From Solirubrobacteraceae bacterium (GTDB lineage: Bacteria; Actinomycetota; Thermoleophilia; Solirubrobacterales; Solirubrobacteraceae), in the NCBI GenBank assembly GCA_030447785.1, contig JAUJOF010000010.1, positions 51,218-115,217 on the forward strand: a stretch of DNA of 64,000 nucleotides. The letters run 5' to 3'. A model generated the notes under the pieces. It made no database searches, was not told the origin of the DNA, and saw only the letters and a program-made list of their open reading frames with translations. A program made the position numbers and the translations under genes. Positions 24,032 through 33,192 of the stretch are shown here, piece after piece (positions within the stretch are counted from its first letter, which is position 1; every line of letters begins with the position of its first letter).

Positions 24032-25582
24032 ATGCTCAAGGCACGACTGACGATCCCGACGGCGCTGGCCGCGCTGGCGCTGGCCGCGCCGGCCGCGCAG
24101 GCCGATCCCCCGAGAAGGGCCGAGCCGCAGGCCCAGCGAACGGTCGAGGTCCAGATCCTCGGGCTGAACGAGACGCACGGCCAGCTCTTGCCGCTGCGCC
24201 GCGACGGGCGCCCGGCGGGCGGTGCGGCGACGCTGGCCGCGTATCTGCAGCGCGAGGAGGCCGAGAACCGGCGCACGCTGATCCTGGACTCGGGGGACTT
24301 CATGCAGGGACCCCCGATCTCGAGCTTCTTCGAGGGCGCCTCCACGGTCGAGGCGTTCAACGCGATCGGCGTCGACTCCGTCGCGGTGGGCAACCACGAG
24401 TTCGACTATGGCCAGGAAGCACTGCAGGCGCGCATCCAGGAGGCCGAGTTCCCGTTCTTGGCGGCCAACGTCCGCGACGCGCAGACCGGCGAGCAGCCGG
24501 AGGGCATCAGGCCCTACGTGATCGAGCGCCTGCGCGGCGTGAAGGTGGGGGTGATCGGCGTGGGCAACCCCGACACGAAGAACGTGACGCTGCCCGCCGC
24601 GACCGAGGGCCTGGAGTTCCTCGATCTGGAGGCGTCCGCCGAGGCGGTCAACGACGCGGTCGCCGAGCTGCGTCGCCGCAAGGTCCAGACCATCGTCGTG
24701 GCGGCCCACCAGGGACTGACCGCGCCGGGTGAGGGCGACCTCGCCGAGCTCGTGAGGGGGCTCTCCCGCGAGGTCGATCTGGTGCTCGGCGGGCACATCC
24801 CGCTCGAGTTCAACACCGAGATCAACGAGATCCCCGTCGTCCAGCCCTACGGCAACACCCGCGGCTACGCCGACGCCGTGCTGACCGTCGATCGCAAGAC
24901 CAAGGACGTCGTCGCCTCCGACGTGCAGACCGACGCCACCTTCGTCGACGCGATCGAGCCCGATCGTGAGGTAGCGGCGATCGTCGAGCGCTACCAGCAG
25001 CAGCTCAGGGAGGCGCTGAGCAAGGTCGCCGGCGAGACGCGCAGCGCGATCACCCGTACCCGCGACGCCGAATCGGAGATGGGCAACTTCGTCACCGACG
25101 CGATGCGCACCCACCTCCAAGGCGTCGACTTCGCGTTCACCAACGCCGGCGGGCTTCGCGCCGACATCGACGCGGGGCCCATCACGCTGGAGGAGATCTA
25201 CACCGTCCTGCCCTTCAACAACACGCTGGTGACGATGGACCTCACCGGCGCGCAGGTCCGGCAGGTGCTCGAGGAGGGCGCCGGCAGTCGCTACGGCGTG
25301 GTGCAGGTTTCCGGGTTGCGCTGGGCGTACGATGCCGACGCGCCGTTCGGCGGCCGCGTCACCCGCGTGACGCTGCCCGGCGGCACGCCGATCGACCCCA
25401 ACGCCACCTACCGGATCGCCACCAACAACTTCATGGCCTCCGGCGGCGACCAGTTCACCACCCTCAAGCAGGGCAGGAACGTCGTCGACACCGGCGTGAA
25501 CCTCGTCGACACCGTCGTCGGGCTGCTCGAGCGCAGCTCGCCGGTCGACCCGCAGGCCGAGGGGCGCCTGACCATCGAGTAG
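24032..25582 (+). CDS. Secreted 5'-nucleotidase / UshA-type metallophosphoesterase
   Basis: 516 residues with signal peptide ('IPTALAALALAAPAAQA'). The N-terminal metallophosphatase domain shows 'LNETHGQLLPL', 'LILDSGDFMQGPP', 'GNHEFDYG', 'VVAAHQG' and 'GGHIPLEF'; the C-terminal substrate domain shows 'NFVTDAMRTHL', 'TNAGGLRADI' and 'NFMASGGDQFTTL'. The first metal motif is NETHG where the family usually has NDxHG, so Asp is replaced by Glu. It hydrolyses extracellular nucleotides or related phosphates. AGAGGGAG lies just before the ATG. Confidence 0.9.
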   Translation: MLKARLTIPTALAALALAAPAAQADPPRRAEPQAQRTVEVQILGLNETHGQLLPLRRDGRPAGGAATLAAYLQREEAENRRTLILDSGDFMQGPPISSFFEGASTVEAFNAIGVDSVAVGNHEFDYGQEALQARIQEAEFPFLAANVRDAQTGEQPEGIRPYVIERLRGVKVGVIGVGNPDTKNVTLPAATEGLEFLDLEASAEAVNDAVAELRRRKVQTIVVAAHQGLTAPGEGDLAELVRGLSREVDLVLGGHIPLEFNTEINEIPVVQPYGNTRGYADAVLTVDRKTKDVVASDVQTDATFVDAIEPDREVAAIVERYQQQLREALSKVAGETRSAITRTRDAESEMGNFVTDAMRTHLQGVDFAFTNAGGLRADIDAGPITLEEIYTVLPFNNTLVTMDLTGAQVRQVLEEGAGSRYGVVQVSGLRWAYDADAPFGGRVTRVTLPGGTPIDPNATYRIATNNFMASGGDQFTTLKQGRNVVDTGVNLVDTVVGLLERSSPVDPQAEGRLTIE

Positions 25583-25592
25583 GTCATCGTTG

Positions 25593-25619
25593 GGCCGGGG
25601 CGCATCAGGCGCCCCGGCC
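25593..25619 (+). terminator. GC-rich hairpin after the 5'-nucleotidase gene
   Basis: Perfect 11-bp stem GGCCGGGGCGC/GCGCCCCGGCC with a 5-base loop, 10 bases after the stop. No U-tract. Confidence 0.65.
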
Positions 25620-25794
25620 ACGGAGGTCGCGCCGCGAGCCTTGAGCGGCCGCGGCGCTCCTGCGCTGCGGGCAGGGCGCTGATCCAGCCGATCCTCGCCG
25701 TCGTTCAGGCCCGAGCGCAGTCGCGAGTGTTTACGCGCCCAGATGGGCAACGAAAGGCCGACGACTGCGCTCCGCCGTACAAAAGCCGGAGCAT

Positions 25795-27366
25795 GTGCCG
25801 ATCATCGTGACCATGGGCATTGCTCATCCCGCCTCCGAGCCGGCCGACGTCACCGCCCCGTTCCTGGGCGACATCTCCGCGCGCCGTGCCGCCGAGGCGA
25901 GGCTGCGGCGGCTGGAGGCGGTCGTCGAGGGCTCGCGCGACGCGATCATCGTCGCCGGCGCCGACGGCGTCATCACCGACTGGAACCCGGCCGCCGAGCG
26001 TCTGCACGGCTGGTCGGCCCAGGACATGGTCGGCGAGCACATCCACACGCTCATCCCGCCCGGTCACGAGGAGCGGCTGCGCCGTGCCATCGATCGGGCC
26101 CTGAGCGGCGAGGTCGTCGACGGCCTCGAGGCGGCGCACCGCTGCGCGGACGGCAGCTGCGTGGCGGTGGAGCTGAGGATCTCCCCCATCCGCGACGGCG
26201 ACGCAGGACTGCTGGGCGTCTCGACCATCGCGCACGACATCAGTGAGCGCGTCAGGGCGCGCGACGAGCTGGCCGCCCATACCGAGCGCCTGCAGCGCCT
26301 CGAGTGCGACGCCCGCCGCGCGACGGCCGATCCGCCGCCCGTGGAGGCACCGACCGGCCTGCAGTCGATCGTCGAGCGGGTGTTGGGCGTGGTCCGTGAG
26401 CAACTGGGCATGGACGTGGCCTGGCTGGCCGAGTTCGCCGACGGCCAGATGGTCTTCCGCGCGCTGGAGGGCGAGCGCGACTTCTTCGGCATCGGGGTGG
26501 GCGAGGGGGTCGACCTGCAGGGAACATACTGCCAGCGCGTCGCCGACGGGCGGATCGCCCCGATCGTCCACGACGCTCGCACCCACGACCACGTGCGCGA
26601 CCTGGCGGCCACGCGCGAGGCCGATCTGGGCTCCTACATCGGTGTGCCGATCCGCCTGGGCGATGGGGAGGTCTATGGCACGCTGTGCGCGGCCTCCCAC
26701 GAGCCCGATCCCACGTTGGCCGAGCGCGACGTGCGCTTCCTGCACGTCCTCGCGGAGCTGCTGTCCGGGCAGCTCTCCGCCCAGCGCGAGCAGGCCGAGG
26801 ATCGTCGCGCGGAGGCCGAGCTGATCGGCGTCAGCGCGCTGCTGGCCGCCCTCGAGGCACGCGACCACTACACCGGCGAGCACTCCCATGCCGTCGTCAG
26901 GCTGTCACGGGCGGTGGCTGAGCGCCTGGGGCTATCGGCGCAGACGATCGCCGAGGTCGAGCAGGTCGCGCTCCTGCACGACCTGGGCAAGGTCGGCATC
27001 CCCGACACGGTGCTCCAGAAGCCCGGCCCGCTGACCGAGGGCGAGTGGGCACTCATGCGCGAACACCCGGCCATCGGCGCGCGCATCGTGGCCTCCATCG
27101 GCTCTATCTCCCACCTCGCCTCGGCGGTACGCGCCGAGCATGAGCGCTTCGACGGGCGCGGCTACCCGGACGGGCTCGCAGGCGAGCAGATCCCCGTCGC
27201 CGCGCGGATCACGCTGGCCTGCGACGCCTTCCACGCCATGACCAGCGACCGACCCTACCGGCGCGCGATGGCCTGGGACGCAGCACTCGAGGAGCTCTGC
27301 ACCGCGGCCGGCAGCCAGTTCGATCCGGCAGTCGTCGAGGCGCTGCTGGCGGTGCTGGTGCAGTAG
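25795..27366 (+). CDS. PAS-GAF-HD-GYP signalling phosphodiesterase
   Basis: 523 residues. A PAS domain (residues ~35-150, 'GSRDAIIVAGADGVITDWNP') is followed by a GAF domain (~190-335, ending 'YGTLCAASHEPDPTLAERD') and an HD-GYP domain (~350-523) with 'EHSHAVVRLSRAVAERLGL', 'VALLHDLGKVGIPD' and 'ERFDGRGYPDGLAG'. The HD pair and GYP motif are intact, so cyclic-di-GMP hydrolysis is likely. Cytoplasmic; no membrane segment. GTG start at 25795; an internal ATG at 25813 is an alternative. Confidence 0.88.
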   Translation: MPIIVTMGIAHPASEPADVTAPFLGDISARRAAEARLRRLEAVVEGSRDAIIVAGADGVITDWNPAAERLHGWSAQDMVGEHIHTLIPPGHEERLRRAIDRALSGEVVDGLEAAHRCADGSCVAVELRISPIRDGDAGLLGVSTIAHDISERVRARDELAAHTERLQRLECDARRATADPPPVEAPTGLQSIVERVLGVVREQLGMDVAWLAEFADGQMVFRALEGERDFFGIGVGEGVDLQGTYCQRVADGRIAPIVHDARTHDHVRDLAATREADLGSYIGVPIRLGDGEVYGTLCAASHEPDPTLAERDVRFLHVLAELLSGQLSAQREQAEDRRAEAELIGVSALLAALEARDHYTGEHSHAVVRLSRAVAERLGLSAQTIAEVEQVALLHDLGKVGIPDTVLQKPGPLTEGEWALMREHPAIGARIVASIGSISHLASAVRAEHERFDGRGYPDGLAGEQIPVAARITLACDAFHAMTSDRPYRRAMAWDAALEELCTAAGSQFDPAVVEALLAVLVQ

Positions 27367-27404
27367 GGCCGCCGCCGACGCGCGAAGGCGTCGCTCTGCG
27401 GCCC
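27366..27404. terminator. Bidirectional hairpin between convergent genes
   Basis: Outer arms GGGCCGC/GCGGCCC and inner arms CGACGC/GCGTCG fold into one long stem in the gap between the convergent HD-GYP and LLM genes. Confidence 0.6.
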
Positions 27405-27415
27405 TGCCCCGGCGG

Positions 27416-28476
27416 TCAGCGCGCCGGCGCGGCGGCGGGCGCGGACGGCGCGCTCGCCGTGCGCCGCGCGACCTCGTCGCGCACCAGCGGGGCCACCTCG
27501 GTGGCGAACAGCTCGATCGAGCGCAGGACGTCGCGTTGCGCGACGGCGCCCACGCTCATCTGCCCCAGGTAGCGCTGGTGACCGAAGAGCTCGTGCTCGA
27601 ACAGGATCTTCTCCGCGACCTCCTGCGGGCTGCCGACGGCGAGCGCCCCGCGCGGCGAGCGCAGGGCCTCGTACTGCTCGCGGCCCATGGGCGGCCAGCC
27701 GCGCTCGCGCCCGATGCGGCGCATCATGGCCACGTAGGAGGGCGCGAACGCCGCGTCGGCCCCCGCGGCGTCCGCGGCGACGAACGCGTGGGTGTTGATG
27801 GCGACGGGCAGCGAGGACGGGTCGTGGCCGGCGCGCGCGGCGGTCTCGCGGTAGAGCTCGACGAGAGGCACGAAGCGCTCGGGCCGGCCTCCGATGATCG
27901 CGACGGTGAGCGGCAGGCCAAGCGTGCCGGCGCGCACGACCGACTCGGGCGACCCGCCGACGGCGATCCACACCGGGAGCGGGTCCTGCGCGGGGCGAGG
28001 CCAGACGCCGGCGTCGTGCAGGGACGTGCGATGGCGCCCCGACACGTGACGCGCTGGTTCGCGCGCAGCTCGAGCAGGAGCCCCAGCTTCTCGGCGAACA
28101 GCTCGTCGTAGTCGTCGAGGTCGTGGCCGAAGAGCGGAAAGGATTCGATGAACGACCCACGCCCGGCCATGATCTCCGCGCGTCCGCCCGACAGGAGATC
28201 GACGGTCGCGAACTCCTGGAAGACGCGCACCGGGTCCGCCGAGCTCAGCACGGTGACCGCACTGGTCAGGCGGATGCGCTGCGTGCGCACCGCGGCGGCG
28301 GCGAGGACGGTGGAGGGCGCGGAGACGGCGAAGTCGGAGCGGTGATGCTCGCCGACGCCGAACACGTCGAGGCCGAGCTGGTCGGCCAGCTCGATCTCCT
28401 CCATGAGATCGCGCATCCGTTGCTCGGGGCTGATCCCCGAGTCGACATCGGCGAAGGTGGCCAGACCGAGCTCCAT
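27416..28476 (-). CDS. LLM-class flavin-dependent oxidoreductase (one frameshift)
   Basis: About 353 residues after repair. '[14 protein letters not shown]', '[20 protein letters not shown]', '[19 protein letters not shown]' and, after the break, '[19 protein letters not shown]' are typical of luciferase-like monooxygenases binding FMN or F420. Restoring one G near 28043 turns 'VTC' into 'VTW' and joins the two frames exactly in the conserved 'WSGRHR' segment. TATCCT (28484-28489) precedes the ATG by 7 bases, so the gene looks leaderless. Confidence 0.88.
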
Positions 28477-28483
28477 CGCGGTC

Positions 28484-28489
28484 AGGATA
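28484..28489 (-). promoter_or_regulatory. Start-proximal -10 box (TATCCT-N7-ATG) for the LLM gene
   Basis: The TAnnnT hexamer lies 7 bases before the ATG at 28476. Confidence 0.5.
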
Positions 28490-28619
28490 GCCACCGATGT
28501 TGCCCGCACAACTACCTTCGTCGTGCGTCGCCAAGGGCGACGGCGTTCGGTCTGAGCGACGGCCGGCCAGCGCTGATGCGCCGGCCGGCCCGCCGTGGAT
28601 ACTCAGCGCGACCGGGTGC

Positions 28620-29315
28620 TCAGCCCGCGTCGCCGTCGATGGTGATCTTGGCGGTACCGATCGTCAGGCCCTCTTCGAGGTCGTCGATGCCGAAGGTGTC
28701 GTTGAGCAGCTCGGCGGCCTCGGCCTTGAGCTCGACGGTGGTGCCCTCGAGCACCGCGCGCCCGTCGTCGGTGGTGCGCAGCGGCTCGAGCGTGCTGCCG
28801 TCGAGGAAGAACAGCGGGGCCTCGTCGGCGGCGACCTCGCCGTCGACGCTCACGCGGCCGGTGAGGACCGACGCGCCCGGGTCGACGTTGAAGTCGGTGA
28901 GCTCCACCTCGGTGCCACCGGCGGTCAGGCTCAGGCCGCTGTCCTCGTGCAGGATCTCGCCCTGGACGTAGGGGCTGACCGAGCCGGGCTCGAAGTACTT
29001 CACGTCACCGCCGGTGATGGGAAACTTCAGCGTGCCCTCGGCGAGCTTGGCATCGCCCACGACGCCCGGCGTCACCTCCAACATCTCGAGCGCGTCGAGG
29101 AAGCCACTGTCCAGCTCGACGTTGGTGGTCTGGCCGTCGAGGTTCTGGACCGCGGCGACGGGCTCTGGCTGCTGCTGCTGCTGCGGCTGCTGCTGCTGCT
29201 GCTGGGCGGCGCCCTGGGGCTCTTCCTCCTCGCCGCCGCAGGCGGCGACGCCAAGAGCGATGGCGCTGGTGGCGGCCAGAATGGCCGGGGTGCGGAATAT
29301 GGTCTTGTTGGTCAT
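28620..29315 (-). CDS. Lipoprotein with polyglutamine linker (HtaA-like beta domain possible)
   Basis: 231 residues. A signal peptide with lipobox-like '[14 protein letters not shown]' is followed by two runs of Gln (residues ~38-49) and a beta-rich ~175-residue domain containing '[15 protein letters not shown]' and '[19 protein letters not shown]'. That pattern of strands resembles HtaA-type or choice-of-anchor domains, but the match is weak. Surface-exposed; function unknown. The low-complexity linker probably spaces the domain from the membrane. Confidence 0.75.
   Translation of the reverse strand: MTNKTIFRTPAILAATSAIALGVAACGGEEEEPQGAAQQQQQQPQQQQQPEPVAAVQNLDGQTTNVELDSGFLDALEMLEVTPGVVGDAKLAEGTLKFPITGGDVKYFEPGSVSPYVQGEILHEDSGLSLTAGGTEVELTDFNVDPGASVLTGRVSVDGEVAADEAPLFFLDGSTLEPLRTTDDGRAVLEGTTVELKAEAAELLNDTFGIDDLEEGLTIGTAKITIDGDAG
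29168..29205. repeat. CTG/CAG trinucleotide tract encoding the polyQ linker
   Basis: Five CTG units, one CGG, then six CTG units (CAG on the coding strand). A slippage-prone tract in an exported protein. Confidence 0.85.
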
Positions 29316-29389
29316 GGTGGGAACTGCGCACCAGCCCGCCCGCTGGATCGCTTGTGTGACCGGCCGCACACACAGGCGGGCCTCGATGC

Positions 29390-30355
29390 TCAACGCGCGA
29401 AGACGATCTTGCCCGCGGTTCGCCCTTCGATCATCGCCTCGAAGCCCTCGCGGGCCGACTCCAGCGGGAGCTGGGTTCCGACCAGCGGCCTGATCTGCTT
29501 CTGCTCGCAGAAGGCCAGCAGATCGGCGAGCTCGTCCCGGGTGCCCATGGTGGAGCCGACCACGCGCAGCTGGCGGAAGAACACGTGCTGCAGCTCGGCG
29601 GCGGTGGCGTCGCCGCTCGTGGCGCCGGAGATCACGATCACGCCGCCCGGCTTCAGCGACTTCACCGAATGCGACCAGGTGGCGCGCCCGACCGTCTCGA
29701 AGACGCCGTCGACGCGCTCGGGCAGGCGCACGCCGGGCTCGAAGGTCGCGTCGGCGCCCTGGCCCTCGGCGACCGCCCGCTTGTCCTCGCTCGTGCCGGT
29801 GACCCACACGCGCAGGCCGGCGGCCGCGCCCAGCGCCGTCAGGGCACTGGCCACGCCGCCCGACGCGCCCTGGACGAGCATGGTCTGCCCCGGACGCAGC
29901 CCGGACCTGACGAACAGCATGCGATAGGCGGTCAGCCAGGCGGTGCCCATGCACGCCGCCTCGGCCCACGACAGGCTCGCGGGCTTGGCCAGCGCGTTGC
30001 GCGCGGGGATCGCGACGCGCTGGGCGAAGGTACCCGGGTGCAGCTCGGTGAGCAGGGTGCGCCGGGGGTCGAGCGTCTCGTCGGCGACCCACCCGGGCGA
30101 GGGCACCACGCTGTGGATGACCACGTCGGTGCCGTCATCGAGCACCCCGGCGCCGTCGCATCCGAGGATCATCGGAAAGCGATCCTCACTGATGCCCACC
30201 CCGCGCAGCGTGAAGACGTCGTGCATGTTCAGGCTCGCCGCCCGCACGTCGACCTCGACCCAGCCGTCGGCCACCTCGGGATCGGGACGCTCGCCCTGCT
30301 CCAGCGCGGAGAGGGGGTCGTCGGGGTTGGGCGCGGAGGCGTAGACGGCGAACAC
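29390..30355 (-). CDS. Zinc-type alcohol dehydrogenase-like (MDR) oxidoreductase
   Basis: 321 residues. An N-terminal GroES-like domain ('[15 protein letters not shown]', '[18 protein letters not shown]') is followed by a Rossmann domain with '[19 protein letters not shown]' and the C-terminal '[20 protein letters not shown]'. The Cys/His ligands of catalytic zinc are absent, which places it with quinone-oxidoreductase-like MDR enzymes that use NADPH. Substrate unknown. GGAGGGG about 11 bases before the GTG start. Confidence 0.87.
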   Translation of the reverse strand: MFAVYASAPNPDDPLSALEQGERPDPEVADGWVEVDVRAASLNMHDVFTLRGVGISEDRFPMILGCDGAGVLDDGTDVVIHSVVPSPGWVADETLDPRRTLLTELHPGTFAQRVAIPARNALAKPASLSWAEAACMGTAWLTAYRMLFVRSGLRPGQTMLVQGASGGVASALTALGAAAGLRVWVTGTSEDKRAVAEGQGADATFEPGVRLPERVDGVFETVGRATWSHSVKSLKPGGVIVISGATSGDATAAELQHVFFRQLRVVGSTMGTRDELADLLAFCEQKQIRPLVGTQLPLESAREGFEAMIEGRTAGKIVFAR

Positions 30356-30414
30356 GGGCGGCGCGCCCCTCCGACTACCCGCCGGGCGCCCGCCCAGACC
30401 CGGCCGCCGTGCGG

Positions 30415-30443
30415 TTGACCGCGCCGCTGTCGCCCCCTACTGT
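30415..30443 (+). promoter_or_regulatory. Sigma-A-type promoter of purU
   Basis: TTGACC, 17 bases, TACTGT: the clearest -35/-10 pair in the window. Transcription should start near 30450, leaving a ~35-base leader containing GAGGA before the ATG. Confidence 0.65.
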
Positions 30444-30485
30444 CGGACGCCTGAGAGGGGACGGTCTGTTACCCCGAGGACCCAC

Positions 30486-31361
30486 ATGATCTCCCCGATC
30501 TCGCAGCCGCCCGCCTCGACGCGGCTGCTCATCGCCTGCCCGGACCGCCCGGGCATCGTGGCCGCCGTGTCGAGCTTCCTGGCCCGCCGCGGGGTCAACA
30601 TCACCTCGTCGGCCCAGTACTCGACCGATCCCCAGGGCGGGCGCTTTCTGATGCGCCTGGAGTGGGTGGGGGACAGGGGCGGGGACGCCGAGGAGCTGGC
30701 CGCCGCCTTCGCCGCCGAGGTCGCCGCCCCCTTCGCCATGGAGTGGCGCATCTCGCCCAGCCACCCGCTCAAGCGCGTCGCGGTGCTCGTCTCGCGCGAG
30801 GATCACTGCCTGCTCGACCTTTTGTGGCGCCACCGGCGCGGCGACCTGCCGGCCGAGATCGTCCTCGTGGCCTCCAACCATTCCGACTGCGCGGTGGACG
30901 CCGAGCGCTTCGGTGTGCCCTTCCGCCACGTCCCGGTGGCCAAGGGGGGCAAGCCCGAGGCCGAGGAGGCGCTGTTGGGCGAACTGACCGGCCGCCAGGT
31001 GGACCTCGTGGTGCTGGCGCGCTACATGCAGATCCTCTCGGGTGGGTTCCTCGAGCGCCTGGCGCGCCCGGTGATCAACATCCACCACTCCTTTCTCCCG
31101 GCCTTCGTGGGCGCCGACCCCTACCGCCGCGCGCTGCAGCGCGGCGTGAAGATCATCGGCGCGACCGGCCACTACGTCACCGAGGAGCTCGACGCCGGTC
31201 CGATCATCGAGCAGGATGTCGAGCGCGTGGACCACCGCCACAGCGTCGCCGAGCTCACCGAGGTGGGCCGCGACATCGAGCGCCGGGTGCTGGCCCGAGC
31301 GGTGCGCTGGCATCTGGACGACCGCGTGCTGGTCTCCGAGGGGCGCACCGTGGTCTTCTGA
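30486..31361 (+). CDS. purU: Formyltetrahydrofolate deformylase
   Basis: 291 residues. An N-terminal ACT domain (residues 10-90, '[20 protein letters not shown]') is followed by a formyltransferase-fold domain with '[20 protein letters not shown]', '[20 protein letters not shown]' and '[19 protein letters not shown]', which holds the catalytic Asn/His/Asp set. It hydrolyses 10-formyl-THF to formate and THF, balancing one-carbon pools and supplying formate. Length and motifs are fully normal. Confidence 0.95.
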   Translation: MISPISQPPASTRLLIACPDRPGIVAAVSSFLARRGVNITSSAQYSTDPQGGRFLMRLEWVGDRGGDAEELAAAFAAEVAAPFAMEWRISPSHPLKRVAVLVSREDHCLLDLLWRHRRGDLPAEIVLVASNHSDCAVDAERFGVPFRHVPVAKGGKPEAEEALLGELTGRQVDLVVLARYMQILSGGFLERLARPVINIHHSFLPAFVGADPYRRALQRGVKIIGATGHYVTEELDAGPIIEQDVERVDHRHSVAELTEVGRDIERRVLARAVRWHLDDRVLVSEGRTVVF

Positions 31362-31458
31362 CCCACCCCGCGCGACTACGATCTTCGTCCAACCCCCCGC
31401 TCCGGGGGTCCCCCGATTGGGATAGTCACGATGACAACGATCCAATCAAGGGGGAGCA

Positions 31459-33093
31459 GTGCAGTCAGACAACCGGAGGTCTGGTTTCATGCCGGCGTTG
31501 CGAAAGGGCCGGCGGAAGCGGTCCGGCATCGCCCTGTTTTTGTGCACGTGCCTGTTGGGCGCGATGCTGCCCTGGAGCGTGTTCGCCCAAACGCCGGCGG
31601 CCGACTTCAGCGGCCAGGCGGAGGGCACTGCCGCCGAGGTGCAGGTGGGAGCGCCCAGCGGATCGGGCGACGCGCCGCTCGAGGTGACGGTCGGTGAGGC
31701 CACCGGCGCGGTCAACTCCGACGCCGGCATCATCCCCGACTCGCCCGGCAGCCCCGAGAACGAGGCCGAGGACACGGCTGTGGGCAGTGCCACGCCCGTG
31801 CGCATCGAGGCGGGTGGTAGCACGATCGCCCAGCCGGGCTCCGTGCAGTCCTCCGCGCCCGCCGACGCCGGCGGCGAGAACGCCGTCCTCAACATCAACG
31901 AGGGGGCCGTGACCGTCGAGGTCGCGAAGGGCGAGACCCAGAGCAGGGCCTCCACCGACGGCACGACGGCCTCGACGACCAACCAGTCGACGCTGGCCAA
32001 CGCGATCATCCAGGGCGCGGCCTCCATCCCGGCGGGGCGCGGTGAGGCCGACGTGTCGCGCACCGCCGATGGGACCGTCCGGGCGCGGGGCGCCAGTGCC
32101 ATCGACGCGCCCAGCTCCCTGGCGGGTGGCCTGATCACCATTCAGGCGATCACCGCCTCGAGCGAGAGCGTCGCGAACGGGACCACCTCGAGCAACATCA
32201 TCGACTTCCTGCTCACCGATCTCGCGCTGCGCCTGACGCCGGACACCGAGCCGGTGCTCCGCTTCAACGCCGGTCCGGCGCCGGACCCGGCGCTGGTCAA
32301 CGTGACGGTGATGATCGGCGACCAGGCCCCGATCACCATCACCGTCCCGCGGGGCAGCAACCTGCTCGATCCCTCGACCTTCTCGGGCTCGGACCTCGAC
32401 GCGGTGCGGCTGCTGCTCGACCCCGTGCTGAGCAGCCTGATCGGCCCCGGCGGGCCCTTGGAGGGGTCGGAGCTGATCATCGGCGGCGGCTTCTCCGAGC
32501 AGGGCGACGGGACCTTCGCCCGCGGCCTGGTGGAGGTCCTGCGCGCGCGGGTGGCGCTGGCCAACGGGTCGATCGTCACCGCGGTGCTCGGGCGGGCCTT
32601 CTCGGGCGTCGACGCCGTGCGGGCGTCGTCCAACGTGACCAACCCCGAGACCCCGCCGGGCACGCCGCCGGCCACCGATGTCGCCAACGCCTTCGAGCCC
32701 ACGCGCGATGCCACCCCGGCGGAGAGGATCTTCACCGCGCCGGTGGCCGCCCAGAACCCCGGGCCCGCGCCGACCCCCGAGCCCGGGCCTGACCCGGCGC
32801 CCGAGCCCGAGCCCGAGCCCGACCTCGGCCCCGCGCCCGAGCCCGAGGAGGGCAACGAGGCGCGGGTGGAGCGCACGGCGGTGGACGACGATCCCGCCCC
32901 CGCCCGCGAGGACGCCGCGCGCACCGCTCGGCCCGAGCCCGCCCGGGCGGCCGACGACCGCGAGCTGCCCTTCACCGGCCTGGGCCTGGTGCCCGTCGGC
33001 CTGGTGGGCGGCCTGCTGCTGGCCGGTGGCCAGGTGCTGCGCCTGGCCGAGCGCCGGCGCCGGGTGGCCGACGAGGGCGCCGACCAGGGCTGA
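31459..33093 (+). CDS. Secreted, Pro/Glu-rich surface protein with LPFTG-type C-terminal anchor
   Basis: 544 residues. GTG start after AAGGGGGAG. Signal peptide ('SGIALFLCTCLLGAMLPWSV'), a ~330-residue Ser/Thr/Ala-rich beta region (choice-of-anchor-like), a PEP repeat linker at about residues 432-467, and a C-terminus 'ELPFTGLGLVPVGLVGGLLL' followed by 'RRRR'. This is the sortase sorting-signal layout (LPxTG, hydrophobic helix, positive tail). It is therefore probably covalently attached to peptidoglycan. No sortase gene in the window. Confidence 0.8.
   Translation: MQSDNRRSGFMPALRKGRRKRSGIALFLCTCLLGAMLPWSVFAQTPAADFSGQAEGTAAEVQVGAPSGSGDAPLEVTVGEATGAVNSDAGIIPDSPGSPENEAEDTAVGSATPVRIEAGGSTIAQPGSVQSSAPADAGGENAVLNINEGAVTVEVAKGETQSRASTDGTTASTTNQSTLANAIIQGAASIPAGRGEADVSRTADGTVRARGASAIDAPSSLAGGLITIQAITASSESVANGTTSSNIIDFLLTDLALRLTPDTEPVLRFNAGPAPDPALVNVTVMIGDQAPITITVPRGSNLLDPSTFSGSDLDAVRLLLDPVLSSLIGPGGPLEGSELIIGGGFSEQGDGTFARGLVEVLRARVALANGSIVTAVLGRAFSGVDAVRASSNVTNPETPPGTPPATDVANAFEPTRDATPAERIFTAPVAAQNPGPAPTPEPGPDPAPEPEPEPDLGPAPEPEEGNEARVERTAVDDDPAPAREDAARTARPEPARAADDRELPFTGLGLVPVGLVGGLLLAGGQVLRLAERRRRVADEGADQG
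32760..32850. repeat. Pro-Glu repeat tract in the surface protein
   Basis: Imperfect GAGCCC/CCCGAG units encoding (PE)n, a rigid spacer typical of wall-spanning regions. Confidence 0.8.
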
Positions 33094-33109
33094 GGCCACC
33101 CCGTCACGA

Positions 33110-33159
33110 CGCGCCGAGCCGAACCCCGGCCTCCTCGTGAGCGCCGGGGTTTCGGCGCG
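33110..33159 (+). terminator. Strong hairpin after the LPFTG gene
   Basis: 17-bp stem made of CGCGCCGA plus AACCCCGGC (33110-33117, 33122-33130) pairing with 33143-33159; one arm has a 4-base bulge. Confidence 0.65.
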
Positions 33160-33179
33160 GAGTGACCGCGACCGAGTCC

Positions 33180-33185
33180 TACCCT
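33180..33185 (+). promoter_or_regulatory. Start-proximal -10 box (TACCCT-N7-GTG) for the GH3 gene
   Basis: The TAnnnT hexamer lies 7 bases before the GTG at 33193, with no ribosome binding site. Confidence 0.5.
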
Positions 33186-33192
33186 CCGGCGC

